This document shows positions 11,390 through 23,900 of a stretch of 64,000 nucleotides of DNA, piece after piece. The stretch comes from Blastobasis lacticolella (Eukaryota > Arthropoda > Insecta > Lepidoptera > Blastobasidae): the NCBI GenBank assembly GCA_905147135.1, contig LR990052.1, positions 14,880,200-14,944,199 on the forward strand, in the 5' to 3' direction. The notes beneath the pieces are model-generated. The model did no database searches. It was given only the letters and a program-made list of their open reading frames with translations, and was not told where the DNA came from. Positions within the stretch are counted from its first letter, which is position 1. Every line of letters starts with the position of its first letter. The position numbers were made by a program, and so were the translations under genes.

Positions 11390-11415
11390 ACTGAGATAGC
11401 CAATAGCCCTGCTGG
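11390..11415 (-). repeat. Right terminal inverted repeat of Harbinger pair
   Basis: Read on the minus strand it begins CCAGCAGGGCTATTGGC and continues into sequence like that inside the left end (repeated TTGTACACT/GTTCAACT motifs). Confidence 0.65.
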
Positions 11416-11924
11416 TCGTCAGTCTAGCTTGTGGAAGGCCTAACCACGCTGCGTTGCATCTTACGGTACGTGAACGCCACTCAAGAACTTTACTGCGCCA
11501 TCTGCCATCTGTTCTGCGAGCTATGTGCCTTATGCCTCGCAATAAATGGTATACACAAAGAAAAACTATTAAGTAGGTTGAAGTCGAAATATTTTTAAAA
11601 GCAATAACCTAATCATGTTAAAAAAATACAACCCATTAACTAAATTGGGTAATGGCCCACATCTCAATTGCTCCGCCCGAGTTAGCAAACAAGAAGAGTT
11701 CAAGTGAATAGAAACTTCGGCACAAGCAACATTCTGTGTGATTGTTTATTTTGTGACGACGAAGGAAATACTCGCAAATAAAACGGCGGGTCTAACGAAG
11801 CGTATCCGACGAGCTCTCGCCGAGCTGAGCAAAGAAACTATGGCGTCTACGAAGTTAAGTATCTGTTTTGGCAATGGCTTGAGTCGCGAATTTCGTGTTT
11901 CATCCAAAATATTAAAAACTATAT

Positions 11925-12100
11925 TAGATACTAGCTTTCCATATCACACAAGGGGTCTTGATAAATAAACAGTGTCTGTGAAAGCCTACGATTATTCCAG
12001 TATTCCAGCCCCTAATCTGGCTACCTACTAAATTTCAACCAAATCCGTTCATCCGTTTAGGCGTAACGAAGTAACAAACAAATACACAAAAATTAACTTC
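11925..12100 (-). repeat. Helitron-like fragment, antisense end
   Basis: Starts ACTAGCTTTCC, the reverse of the usual GGAAAGCTAGT end, and later has AAATTTCAACCAAATCCGTTCATCCGTTTAGGCGT, shared in outline with 17,490-17,530. Confidence 0.45.
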
Positions 12101-12339
12101 CCGATGGGCTAGTAATACAACATGCAACACCTGAGAACTGCAAGATAAAATTATATTTTCTGCAGGCACGGAGATCTTTTTATAAAAGTGGTAGTGTAGT
12201 GCTGAAATTCACCAAACATTTTTTGTGGAGCAACATCTTAAAAAACAACTAGGAATTCATTCAAGTGAAAACTAACTTGTAACGACACAGCTGGTTTGTT
12301 TTTGTCGATGTCATTTGCTACTGTTTCTCAAACCGGTGG

Positions 12340-12400
12340 GCGGCGTGGATCACTTTCCATCAGCTGGCTCGCTTGCTTGTTTGTCTAATGTACTAAATAG
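12340..12400 (+). repeat. LINE 3' tail fragment
   Basis: GGCGGCGTGGATCACTTTCC and CTTGCTTGTTTGTCTAA match the same family tail as at 61.86 kb. Confidence 0.4.
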
Positions 12401-12509
12401 TACAAAAAAATAATTAACAATCATAGCGGCACGCGAAATCCCGGGATCTGCCTTCCTACTCCTCTTGGTCTATATATACAAATCTATATACATATAATAA
12501 AACAGTTAA

Positions 12510-12930
12510 AAAGTGTTACTGTATGTACATTGAATATATTTACAAAAAAATTTAGGGCGATAAAGAAATAGTACTTAATAGAATAAGAAGTTTAAATTTG
12601 TTGTCTGTCAACACACGCTAATCTCCGGAATTACTGGACGGAATTAAATGAAACTTTTCTGTTGTGTAGCTAAATATAGGGTATAATTTATTTTGGAAAC
12701 TGGAACACCGAATGTAGCACCATAAAAGACCAGCTAAACTATAAGAACCGTTTTATAGCTTGAACTTAAACTTAAAATCTGATTACGAAGGAACAGAGAT
12801 ATAGCTTGATCACTCCTTTGTACTAGCTTTCATACATTAGGGTTATTTAAATGGTCGCTCGGTAAAAGATAAACTGTCTTAAAAACTATTTCCACGCGGA
12901 CAAAGTCGTGGGCAAAAGGTAGTAAATGAT
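12510..12930 (+). mobile_element. Helitron-like non-autonomous element
   Basis: Contains TAATCTCCGGAATTACTGGA and ATGAAACTTTTCTGTTGTGT, phrases typical of lepidopteran non-autonomous Helitron-like units, and ends ACGCGGACAAAGTCGTGGGC followed by AAAAGGTAGTAAAT. The first 90 bp are shared with 6,765-6,850. Confidence 0.5.
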
Positions 12931-13704
12931 AAATCATCCCAGATTAATTATAAAAAAGTGCCCAGTGCGGATATTTCAGCGAAAACCATCTAACATAAAA
13001 TTGGTGGTTAATTCATTTATTTTGAAAACGTTTAATTCCTAAACGCTGTAAAAGCTTATTGGTAAGCTAATCAGGTTGCGTCGAAAATGTGAAAATACAT
13101 TTCTCCGCTGCCTGCAGTGGACAATTTCGTGGGATGTGATTTGCTCATTAGGCCATTTAGGTCAGCAGTGGTACTATTATTTAACTTCATGGCAATAGGG
13201 TCGTTTTTATTTCGTTCAGATGTCTTGTGTGACTTCCATTTATTTAGTTGGGAAATTGATTCAATGTAGCGACCACATTAGGCTGTAGGTCGACATATTC
13301 GAAGTACAATTCCTGTCTAGGACCGTCGTATTCTGGAAAAGCGTTGTGTATTTTCAGCACAGCGATTTTTAAATTTCTTTTTAATAGTGAACCAGCCCTA
13401 TTTTTAAAACCGCTTGCCTCCACGCTAGCCTTGTCTCTAAGTTGCTAGAGATATAAAAGACAGGCGGGCATTAGAAGGCTAGTGCTCGTGTAAATGCGAA
13501 AAATTAAAAAATCGAGCCCCAGAACTCTCCACTGACGTAAAGTGGCCCTAGTCCAATAGTGCACTGTTATAGGCTCTTGATGCAGAGGCCGTACTTTTCA
13601 AACGAGAGCCGCATGTAAATATTTTTTCATCGAGGAAGGTGGTAAACAAGCTCACGGTCCGTTTGATGTTAGCAGTTACCGTGTATTACCGGGGAAGAGC
13701 GTCA

Positions 13705-13880
13705 GTGGCGGAGTGGTTAAGTATACGACTCGAGTAGACAATAAGCGAGAGGTACCGGGTTCGAATCCCACTGCGGCCATGTACCAATGACTCTTTTCTG
13801 AGTTATGTACATTAGTTAAATACTAATTAATGCTCTTACGACGATGGAAAACATCGTAATGAAACCTGCAAACATTTAAC
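13705..13880 (+). repeat. SINE family A, tRNA-like head
   Basis: GTGGCGGAGTGGTTAAGTA is an A-box-like start and GGTTCGAATCCCACTGCGG a B-box, an internal Pol III promoter. It continues through CATGTACCAATGACTC to GAAACCTGCA, where sequence switches to an inverted body. Confidence 0.7.
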
Positions 13881-14035
13881 TGGCGTTAACATCCCGGTTA
13901 TGATTTCGCGTGCCAGGGCCCGAGGTACGCATTTCCCATAATCTAGGATTTGGCAAAACAGATAATTACAATAGAGCGACAGGCGTCTGACCTCCGTGAC
14001 CCTGTTAACGGGGGAACCTGATCAGATTGTATCAT
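13880..14035 (-). repeat. SINE family A body, inverted against the head
   Basis: GGCGTTAACATCCCGGTT, ATAATCTAGGATTTGGC, GAGCGACAGGCGTCTGACCT and GGGGGAACCTGATCAGATTG are the reverse complement of the SINE body. Head and body thus point in opposite directions. Confidence 0.65.
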
Positions 14036-14654
14036 TTAAGCGATACACGTTCCATTTTTAATTAAACACGACTACAATACAATTGGAAACCGCTTCATTG
14101 CGAGCGTACAAGCATGTTATTTTATCATAAAGGAAACCATACAGTTTCCAGCATTCGTGGAATTTATTCGTTTTAATTTCAACACGTTTCCCGAATACTC
14201 ACCGAACACCGCGAAATAATTATTCAGTTCAGCGAGCTCGCCTCCTCATTCCGACGAGACGAATGTACTTTGCCACCATAAAATGTATACTTGCAGATAG
14301 ATAGGCAAAGTCATTTTTTCTGTTTGAGTTTTTGGGGAGAACGTCCCAGAAATATGAATGGAAGAACTGAGTTGAGAAGTTTCCACATCACGTGGTTTCC
14401 ATTTTTTTATATCACAGAAGCGTACGGCCAGCTTAGGTAACCTTAAAGACGCGTACTTATTTTTTTTTCATGGATTCCTTCCTCAAGGATCTCCGTGCTA
14501 ACAGCTGTGAATAATTTTGTATTATGTAGGCATATAAATAAATATTCAATCTAAGTCTCTATCTAGTCATACTGGTAAACATGTCGATGAGGACGATGAC
14601 TTGCTGGTCTAGAACTACCTACTATTCTATTCATTATTAACGAGTAACAGATGC

Positions 14655-14830
14655 GCACCCATAAGTAGTAAGTCTTTTTTTATTGCCTACGGAGGCACAC
14701 GGACGGACTGTCCACCTGATGGAAAACGGCCACCGTCGTCCAGGACATCTGTAATCTAAGGGTAGCGGATACTGTGCCGGCCGTTTAGGTAGCTGTAGCT
14801 ATTTGAAGAACCCCATGTTATAGTATTTAT
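14655..14830 (+). repeat. LINE-like dispersed repeat, also at 35.2 kb
   Basis: GGAGGCACACGGACGGAC, TCCACCTGATGG, GCGGATAC..GTGCC and TTTGAAGAACCCC(A/G)TGTTATA are shared in order with 35,218-35,360. Confidence 0.55.
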
Positions 14831-15599
14831 CTGTTTACTGTGTCTGCTGGTGTACATTGTCAGCATACCAAACTGCAAACAACATGTTCTAGGAATATCG
14901 ACGGGTAGCCACTTTCAAGTAGTAAACACACAACGACCTGGTAAAGTCTCGTTGTCCATACTCTGCAATACTCTACCTACTCCATAGTACATGTAGGTAG
15001 AGGCGTCTCTACAAACAGTTTCGTTGTTCTAATATGAAAATTACCGCGTGTGGTTCACAAACCGTTGAGTATTTGACAAACAGAGGCTTGCCACCGCCTG
15101 GTGTCTCGCTGGGAAATACTTAGCGCAAGGAATCCGAAGGCGATATGTGTACGAACCGTAAATTTGCTTTAATACAGAGGTACTCAAACTGAAAAAAATC
15201 CCCGTTTCTATTACTAACAAATACTAACGAATTGTTTGTTAACAAATTCGTCACAAAAAAATTGTATAAGTTCGAAGGATGCCTAATGTTGAATAAACAT
15301 TAACCTCTTTGCTTACCGATTGAAATAAAAAATTAAAAAAAAAATTCTTGAAAAATTTAATAATATCGTCATTTTGACTATGAAAAAAAATATCTACATC
15401 CTCGTAGAAAACAACATTAAGGGTGGCTTGGTGCAGCGAGGCTAAGTCTCACGCTGGGGACTCTGAGACTGGTTGAACAGTCTTGGAAGCCGATTGGCAG
15501 TCTGTCCTGTGTCATCTACATCCAACAGTCAGCCCGGATTTCCAACAGCTCCTTTTCCACTTCGTCCGTCTAGCAGTACCTAAGACGTCCGCCAGATTT

Positions 15600-15775
15600 C
15601 ATCTTGACATCAATATCCCGGTTTTGCTCTCACGCTCGAGTTCCCAGGGTCCGTCTTGACCATAATCCAGGATTTGGCAGATCAGGCAATCACAGTGGAG
15701 CGACTGCCATCAGTCCTTCATGACCTTGTTAACAAGGGAACCTGACCAATTTGGATCATATGCATGTTTAATCAC
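15600..15775 (-). repeat. SINE family A body
   Basis: ATCCCGGTTTTGCTCTCACG, CCATAATCCAGGATTTGGC, GCAATCACAGTGGAGCGACT and GGGAACCTGACCAATTTGG are the reverse complement of the family A body. Confidence 0.65.
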
Positions 15776-16239
15776 GATGTTTTCTTTACCACATTATTAT
15801 TATTATGCAATACTTAATCAAAAATGTTATCACTTATTTTGCTGTATTTATTACTGTTGCACAATCGATTAATTTATTCCACTTTTAGAACCACTGCTCT
15901 AATTAATTTGCGCAAAACGATGTAAGCCAACAGTCTCACTGTTCGAGACACTCGGGACGGGCCCGAGGACGTGTTTGTCCTCACAAGGAACTGGGCGAGG
16001 CGATACCGTCAACGATATACCGCCAAAGTTAACGTACCCTTGTAGTCTTTGCAAAATTTTGATTATTCTGAAATTAGTGTTTCAGTAATTGATACTATAA
16101 AAACGGCAGTTTTCTATTCTATTATCTAAACCTTCTTTGTAAGACACTCTGTTCCTTTATTTATTAACCTTGTAAATGTACAAACAAAAGACCCGACTTT
16201 AAAAAACCCAAGTTAAAAGTCTCAATATCCTCTCAATTA

Positions 16240-16490
16240 GCCGGTACTTCGATCATAGAAACAGCTATATCAAGGCCAACAGGCGCTAGGCGTTCCATCC
16301 AAACCGCTTTGGCTCGACCTTTTTAATGTGTAAAGCTGTGTGAAACGCTCTGCCGGCTAGTGTGTTCCCCAGAATAGTATATCGGACTCCTTCAAAGCCC
16401 GAGTGAAAATAGGCCGTGTCTAGAAAGGTATGGTACACCTTCGGCCACATCGTTGCTTCCTTACAAATGAGATGGTGGTCAAATGTACAC
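16240..16490 (-). repeat. LINE-like dispersed repeat, minus strand
   Basis: One minus frame includes TRALKESDILFWGTH and then RFTQLYTLKRSSQSG, with stops. This peptide recalls the distal part of a lepidopteran non-LTR retrotransposon, but I cannot place it in a family. Confidence 0.35.
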
Positions 16491-16495
16491 TAGCT

Positions 16496-16836
16496 TATCT
16501 TTAATATATAAAATTCTCGTGTCACAGTTTTCGTTGCCATACTCCTCCAAAACGGCTTGACCGATTTTGATGAAATTTTTTGTGCTCATCTGGTATCTAT
16601 GAGAATCGGCCAACATCTACTTTTCATCCCCCTAAATGTTAGGGGTAGTCCACCCCTAAATTTATTTTTTTATTTTTTAGACAAAATTTTTAATTTCTAT
16701 TTTTTTATGATACAACATACAAAAATACATACAATCCTCAATTTTCACCCTTCTACGATCAACGCTTATTTTTTAATAGCCATTTTAGTAATTTAAATTA
16801 TTTATATGGCAAAACAACGTTTGCCGGGTCAGCTAG
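16496..16836 (+). mobile_element. Helitron-like non-autonomous element, near complete
   Basis: Begins TATCTTTAATATATAAAATT, with CTCGTGTCACAGTTTTCGTTG and ACGGCTTGACCGATTTTGATG, and ends GTTTGCCGGGTCAGCTAGT. This order matches a common lepidopteran repeat ending in CTAG and inserted without target duplication. An 79-codon frame inside (16,557-16,796) is a by-product. Confidence 0.6.
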
Positions 16837-17354
16837 TTTAATATAAAAATTATGCCGGTGTAGTTATATTCAGTAGATCTATTCAGCACGAACTTTGGAA
16901 GCGTAAGTACTCGTATGTATTGCACAGTCCTAATAATTAAAAACATTATATAATTTTACATTGCAAAGGCGGTAAGGGCAATACTCTGGGCTATTCACCG
17001 TGTACTTTAGTAAGTGATAAACTAACTCATAACGTCATAAGTACCAGTCCTAAACACCGTAGCAGGATCAGATTAGACACTAATGTTGGTCGTAAAAGGA
17101 TAGCTAAGAGTGCATTTTGTAAAACCCGCGCGGAGTTCCTGTGAGATTTCAGTATTCCCCAGGCCACCTTAAATTTTCGGGATGCCTGGAATAATGCAGC
17201 AGAATTCGAGAGAGAATTTTCGAAATTGATTCACAAGTTACAGAGGTTACCTTCTAAATGCGTAAACATCGACTACTTTCGGCTTCATATTTTACTCACC
17301 GTGATACGATGGTCTATCACGCTATACATTAATGGTTTAAAATCGTTTATTTAT

Positions 17355-17650
17355 TTATTTACTAGCTTTCCGCCCGCGGCTCCACCCGCATAAACTACAC
17401 GATATATGGCGCTAGTGGAGGAGGTACGGGGTGGACGATAAAAAGTAGCCTATGTCTTATTCTAGTCCCCAATCAACTACCTACGAAATTTCATCCAAAT
17501 CTGTTCATTCGTTTAGGCGTGAAGAGGTCACAAACATACACATATACACGCAAACTTACACATTTAAAATAATAGTGGGATACATAGTAACACCGGGAAT
17601 CGAAGCCGGGACCTCTGCGTGGCAGACCTGCATATTGTGCACTGTTAATT
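17355..17650 (-). repeat. Helitron-like end joined to a SINE head fragment
   Basis: ACTAGCTTTCCGCCCGCGGC at the left and AAATTTCATCCAAATCTGTTC are Helitron-like, antisense. At 17,600-17,640 GGAATCGAAGCCGGGACCTC and TGCGTGGCAGAC resemble the antisense B-box region of SINE family B. Confidence 0.45.
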
Positions 17651-19884
17651 CAGGTCATCAGACATAATTACAATATTCGTCGCAGAACTATTGGAAATCT
17701 CATTTTTGCGAGATGATTGCATTATAATAATTGGAAAATAATCGAATTTCACATCAGCGCTCGGTTGTGGATGGCGGTCATTGCAACTTCATAGCAGAAA
17801 CGTACTTTTTTGATATAATTCGGAGGTCTTATTTTTTTTAATTGACTATAATTAGCTTAGACCTCCGGCATATTGTAGATAAACTATGATCTTAACTTTC
17901 AAACTAAGAAGTACAAGAACAAATTCATAAAAAAAATATTCATTTACCACATAAATAGAGGAGAATTACTACCCTTTATCCCGTAGTTACGTGAGAGAAG
18001 GACAATATGGCGCGTTGCCTTGTACCTTTACATTTAATAAGGAGAAGGATTATAATTAGACCCCTATAATAGTTCCCATAAAAGCTAAATTTCGTTAACC
18101 GCATAGCGTAAACCAACGGGCCAGTACAAACAACAGTACCTCATCATAATAGCAAACAAAGTGACCCAAACACCAGTTTAGTTGGCAAATATTGCAACTT
18201 TATTATTAATCAGCGCGTTCTGTCCGGAATCTAATGGAATATCGGAATTTTCAACCGAAAATCAAATACGGGTGACAATTTGGATCCCGATGTTGTTCGG
18301 AGTCAGACGGATTAGAGGTTGAGTTCCACTGCGGCTAACGGGCACCCGAGTTGTTTTTACAATCTTTTATTTTACTTGCACTGTTCGTATATAAGTTGTC
18401 CGTCAAAATTTGCAAGCCATTTTTCGACCATTCGTTGGTATTCGATTGAGCTGAAACTTGGTATACCTATGTACGAGTAACTTGGATGACAAAGCATTAA
18501 TATGGTACCATGGAGCTGCTCTGATGATGGAATCGAAATGTGGTCAAAGGAACCTAATGAACGCAATAAGATAACATCGTCGAGTTTGGGCTCTTTGGAA
18601 TGTTCTTGATGAGTAGGTACTATATCGCGCAATAAAAGCTTGTAATTCAAAATTTTTTTCATTTCGTACTTAGTTGCTTTATTTTCGGATTGAAAAATAT
18701 AACGTAAAAATCAGTATTTCTCATTTAACATTTAACATATAACATACACACCCACACCGGTATCCTATAAGGGTAGGCAGTGGCTATCAAGTTACACAAG
18801 CTACGATCCTGACACACCTCTTTTCCTTTTGTCTCATCTTGTGGCAGAGGCTTCTCAGAGGTCAAAGTGTACCGGTTGAGGTATTACTCATTATATTCTT
18901 CTAAATACCTATTTGTAATAGGTATTAACATGTTCAGTTCAAGTTTCCAGGATGATATCAGCGGCTTGATTAGGTATGATTTTATAATGGTCACATTTTC
19001 ATGAAAATACGCATGTTTGCGTCGTATTCGAATGCATCGTCTAAATAAACCCATAAGAATCGGTTTAGAAGAAGTACTTGAAAAAGCCTTATCAAACAAT
19101 TTGACAAGTGAATTAATTAACTCCAATACCCACCTCAAAAGGGCTAAACGTTACAATGTAGGTATTGCGCAGATTTAATTAGATTGATGTTATTTACAAA
19201 ATAGTACTGACAGTACCTACGGAACCGTTCAACAAAAGTTTCTATCGGAGGTTATGACAGTCCCAATCGTGCCGTACAATTTGAATAGGAGGCGGTTGAA
19301 ATTTTCCAATTCCAGATACAACAGACGGTACATCCGAACCCATACATTTTCAATAGGAATTTTAACAAGCAGCATCGCAACTAGTGAATCATGAAACGGT
19401 TCTCTTCGTATTGGAGGCTCTGTAAAAATATTTATGCGTATCTCGTTTGAATGAAATTTCTGCATTAGATGTTTTTTTAGAAATACCATACGTACATATA
19501 AACGACACAACAGGCACAACTTGTTTCTAAAAAGAAATTTCTTCCAGCAGGCCTACAGAAATGAGTTACTGATGCTCTGCTTGTTTGATATAGGTGATTA
19601 CGTACATAATACCATTAAAAATAGTGTTGAGTTACTGCCGGTGAGTAGGTTTCCAGTGCTGCATGAGCTGAGGATTTGGTGAACCGTGGCTTTGGCAGTG
19701 AAGGGGTATTTTCTTTCTTTATTAAGGAAAATATACACCATTACAGTTTTAAATTAATAATATTACAAAGCTAGTCTGTACATTTAAACATAAAACTAAA
19801 ATAATTTATTTAAAATTTAACATTAATTTAAAAAAGAGTTGATGTTAGAGAAAAAAAATCAGAAATACCTTTTACCTTTTTGCT

Positions 19885-20005
19885 GCCAGATCAACGTGTC
19901 CCGGCGTTTTTGAGGTAGGCAACGCATTTGTACCTTTGGTGTCAGACACTTAACACGTACACTTTCAGTCCGATGACCCGTTTACCTGTTTGTCTACCTT
20001 ACTAT
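19885..20005 (+). repeat. LINE 3' tail fragment
   Basis: GGCAACGCATTTGTACC, TTTGGTGTCAGACA and CCGTTTACCTGTTTGTCTACC follow the tail order seen at 33.53-33.62 kb with heavy divergence. Confidence 0.4.
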
Positions 20006-21897
20006 AATATAAAAAAATATAAAAGGACTTTGTGTAGTAAAAACGCGGTGCCGTAAATTCAAGAACTATGTAGTACACAAGGCTGTACTTCCGTTAATGC
20101 GGTCTACACTGCGGAGCGTGCTTATGGCTATAATTGAAAGAGTTAAAATGGAACTTGTGGCCACCATACGTAGGTGCAATGCAATTCCTTTACAGCTACA
20201 GCAACGTATTATGGTATTTAGTGCTTCGTTCGCAAAATTAGATTTCTTCAAAGACGGGCCCCATTAGCCATATCTTCTTCAAGCCGCATTTCAGGCAAGG
20301 TCTTACCAATTCAATTCCCAAATTTAATCGTTAAGCAAAACACTGAAGATTGATAAAAAACTTGCCATTGCAATAAAAAATTATTAAAGGCGATCATGAT
20401 TTAGCCCCTTTCTGACGTTATGCTAGGCATGTGGTTAAAACCCTTTTTACAACTGCACGGGAAATCAGAATTTATAATTCTTTATTGTGATACTGTGAAC
20501 ATTGGCTTTCCGGACCAGACCAGTAGATGGTGTACATTTTATAAATAGTCCCAACCGGGTTTTATATGTAGGTCTGTCCAGTCCGAACGTACAAAATAAT
20601 AATTATGCATAAAGACATAATAATTTCTGGTTATATATTAAAGTTATTAACAGTTGATAACAATCTTCATATTGTAAAATAAAATAAATAATAACGTTAA
20701 ACTTCACAGAATAAGTATGGCACATTATAATGTAATTAAGACTACATATTTCAAATTAAATGATAACAACAAAATAATTAATGTCATATTAAAAAAGTAC
20801 CTATGTCACATCAAAATGTCAATATGACTACCAGGTATGAAAGTTGAGAGGGCAACTTCAAAGAACGCAACTTGCCAGTGGTGCTGTCCCTCTGACTCCA
20901 CACATCCTTCCTCCTTGACCACGTAATCAATAATACTATACTCAAGCGGTATGATCCGAAATGATTTACGACACGAGTTATGGAAGGCTCAGACCGATAT
21001 TGACGTCTGCTACGTCAGCAGACCCTTGCGTATTACGGACAGACAAGGCGATATTTACAACGTGTGTGACTCAGCTGGGGGGAACTTAGGGCGTGATTGG
21101 TGTGAGAATTGAATTGAATTTGAATGAATGCCATAATTCAGGTGACGAATTGATCTTACATGACACTTTAAATGAAATTCATTCATAAGTTTTGTCTATA
21201 TTTGTTTTATGTATAAAATTATACAATTAAAAATATAAAAGTATTGGGGAGCGGCTAGAAGTCAAGCTACAATCGCTATGTTTTCGTGAATTCGATTCGT
21301 TCATCGGAGTTACATTCGAAAAAATTTCAATTTCAAGATTGTATTTTCGCCAACCTGGTTCGAACTGGTGTTCCTCTTTTGGGCTTTTTTGTGTCTCTTC
21401 ACATCTAAAAGTGGTTTTGGTCGGCTGCATACGGGAATAACTCCATTAACTTTTTTTTCTAAGTTTCGGTCTCGCCATTTCTGCGTGCTAATATGTTTTT
21501 AATAACCCAATAATAATTATTACTAACTTTTAAGTTTTTTCGATCGTCGATTCGTTTTTGCATCCGCACGACACTTCATTGTCAGTGCTCACATCCGCCG
21601 TCTATAATGTCACATCAGGTGAGGGGAAGGTCAAAAATATATTTTTGTATTGTCGCCAGATGGATCTTCACAACAATTATAACTAACATTTTTCTTGCTT
21701 TTAAACTTAGGAGTATGAAGCTTTCAAAAATCACATCTTTCGGATACAATTTTTCTGGAATTTCTGATAGGATAACGAGGAAGATGTTCACCGAATTCAC
21801 GTCAAAATGTAAGTACAAGTAATACAATGTCTTACTACAGTGATTTGATTCTGGCATATTGGCACTTGATAAAAAAAATCATTTATCATCTTTGCGT

Positions 21898-22035
21898 TTA
21901 TGTCCCGGTTGTGCTCTAGCGCAACGAGACCATGATCCAGGATTTGGCGTATCAGGTAATTAAAGTGAATGTTGCCACTTGATAAAGGTACTTAAATTTT
22001 GTCTTAATAAACGTTTTACCTATTATTATTTTATC
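21898..22035 (-). repeat. SINE family A fragment followed by a CACTTGATAAA inverted pair
   Basis: TGTCCCGGTTGTGCTCTAGC, CATGATCCAGGATTTGGC and ATCAGGTAATTA are antisense SINE. The match stops near 21,970, and CACTTGATAAA there pairs with TTTATCAAGTG near 22,031, enclosing about 45 bp. This may be a small insertion. Confidence 0.45.
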
Positions 22036-22718
22036 AAGTGACGTTCGATCATAATTAAACGAAGACTTTGTCCGAAGAGCTTATCTCCGGCCCGGGTCGT
22101 GTAGCCCATGGGCCATCGCGTGGTGCATTATTGCATAATCTGCTTCTCTGCTTTCAAATGAATGTCAAAGCACACGTAATTCTTTCTTTTTTGAAATAAC
22201 GAATGACCAGAAGGCTGGCTGGTCTCTTCTTGCGTATAAGTCTCGCTACCCATTGGGGCAACATGGCCAACCTTTCTGGGCACCTTTCCAAATTTGGGGT
22301 CATGGGTAATTTTTTTTGTTAAATAAGGTATTATGGGGCAGATAAATAACACACAGAGTAAAGTTTATACTTAGCTTTACAGTTTGCATTTCATTGAAGG
22401 ACACGGAAGGAAGTAAAGTTTGGATCCTAAACCACAGACTAGAGAAAGAAAGCTTTGTGTGTTGCCATTAGGAGATTGGTTTTTGCAGTATAGTACTTGT
22501 TAGTATAGGTTTTTTTATGTTAAATGTTAGTTGAAGTAAATAAATGATGTGAATTTATTAGAAAATCACTACCTACTCACACTTTTACAACAAACGTTAT
22601 TTTTACGTAATGTCATCGTTACCAGTGCGATTGAATTATTACTCTTCAGTCTTCATTACTAGATATTAAAACCTAATATTATTTCAATTTTTTTTCGCTT
22701 GGATTTTCTTTGCGCGAT

Positions 22719-23045
22719 CGAATCAGAAATGAGGAGATCCGCAAGCGAACCAAGGTCATCGACATAGCTCTATGGATTGCCAGACTGAAGTGGCAGTGGG
22801 CAGAGCACATAGCTCGAAGAACAGATGGCCGATAGGACAGTAAAGTTCTCGAGTGGCGACCACGTACCGGAAGACGCAGCGTGGGTGCAACTCCTACAAG
22901 GTGGACCGACGACCTGGTAAGGATCGCAGGTACCAGCTAGATGCGGAAATCAGCACAGAACCGACCTTTATGGAGATCTCTGGGGGAGGCCTATGCCCAG
23001 CAGTTGGCGTCTTCTGGCTGATATAATGATGATGATGATTATTAT
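22719..23045 (+). mobile_element. RTE-type LINE 3' end
   Basis: One frame reads RIRNEEIRKRTKVIDIALWI, ARLKWQWAEHIARRTDGR, a stop, VLEWRPRTGRRSVGATPTRW with TDDLVRIAGTS, another stop, and LWRSLGEAYAQQLASSG before TGA at 23,019-23,021. This is the C-terminal region that follows the reverse transcriptase in RTE-clade elements, and the ATGATG repeat tail at 23,023-23,040 fits that clade. Two internal stops show it is dead. Only the last 100 codons are present, so it is 5' truncated. Confidence 0.72.
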
Positions 23046-23900
23046 TTCAATACGTATTCAGTAAGTTTTCAGTAAGTATTTTATTACTACCTATTATTAT
23101 TTAATATTGACAATGATTGTCCACAGTCAGATATAGTATCACTTTTCGCTGCATATTAATTCGTTTTTCCGAAACATTTAGTACTTACCAATACTATCGT
23201 TGTCGCGCTCAATGGTTTTGTTCAACCTAATACCCAAAACTTCTTAAAACCCCTTAGCTTTTCCCAAAACATAGCACCAACCTACCACGAGTACATCCGA
23301 CACAAGGAGATCCCGGTCGTAAAACGATATTGTTCGTACTTCGTACACTCACACCGTCCTTCCATAGTAAGAGGAGTAAATAACGCCCTTGTAGACAATG
23401 CATGCGCATACATTTGTATTTTCCACGCACCCCCCTCCCCGCTCACTTCGCAAAGTGCGTATTAAAATATTTATTCGCTCCAAACGCCTTTGATACACGC
23501 ACAAAAGGAAACTTTCGCTATAGTCAGTAGCTCCTTTGTGTCTTCGGTGAAGGCTTCGTTACTCCTAACGTAGGGAAGGAGCAGCACCGTATCAGCGGGC
23601 TTGTGTTAGATGTAGCTGTCATCAATGTCTCTGGATAGCGGCTTGATTTTGATGAATGTCACACGCGAGCAACCGATCTCGTTTTCATTATAGGGGGCAT
23701 TAAAAGGCCACATTAGTGTTTCATAATATGACACATATTAATTTTTCACAAACTTATCTGCAGTCCCTATTGTGGCACATTAACAGTTTGTGGCACTCTT
23801 ATATAAATCATAATATGAAACGGTAATGTAGCCTTTTTAGCCCCCAGATCAACCAAATTATCTGTGTACTGACATTTGTCGCCATCGTCGCACGGCTTTA

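Larger units (their letters stand above)
5068..11415. mobile_element. PIF/Harbinger-type element pair bounded by 26-bp inverted repeats
   Basis: Plus-strand 5,068-5,093 and the reverse complement of 11,390-11,415 match at 24 of 26 bases around the core GGGCTATTGGCTA. Between them lie a plus-strand DDE transposase relic and a minus-strand zeste-like Myb/SANT gene, the two-gene layout known for PIF/Harbinger transposons. Inside, 7,310-7,915 is a diverged direct copy of 10,850-11,370 (right-end segment), and 7,922-8,105 repeats 5,668-5,860 (left-internal segment). The simplest reading is two related elements in tandem sharing outer ends. A 3-bp target duplication could not be assigned. Both coding parts are decayed, so the unit is presumably immobile. 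Confidence 0.65.
17660..22700. other. About 5 kb without a recognised gene
   Basis: Mostly AT-rich unique-looking sequence. Minus frames at 18,372-18,662 (96 codons), 18,884-19,138 and 19,229-19,519 have no motif I recognise; 18,360-18,470 looks like a repeat end (GTTTCAGCTCAATCGAATAC on the minus strand). A LINE tail lies at 19,885-20,005 and a SINE fragment at 21,898-21,975. Confidence 0.45.

Noticed and set aside
16557..16796. 79-codon plus-strand open frame
   Set aside because: It lies wholly within a Helitron-like repeat that is common in Lepidoptera and is AT-driven.
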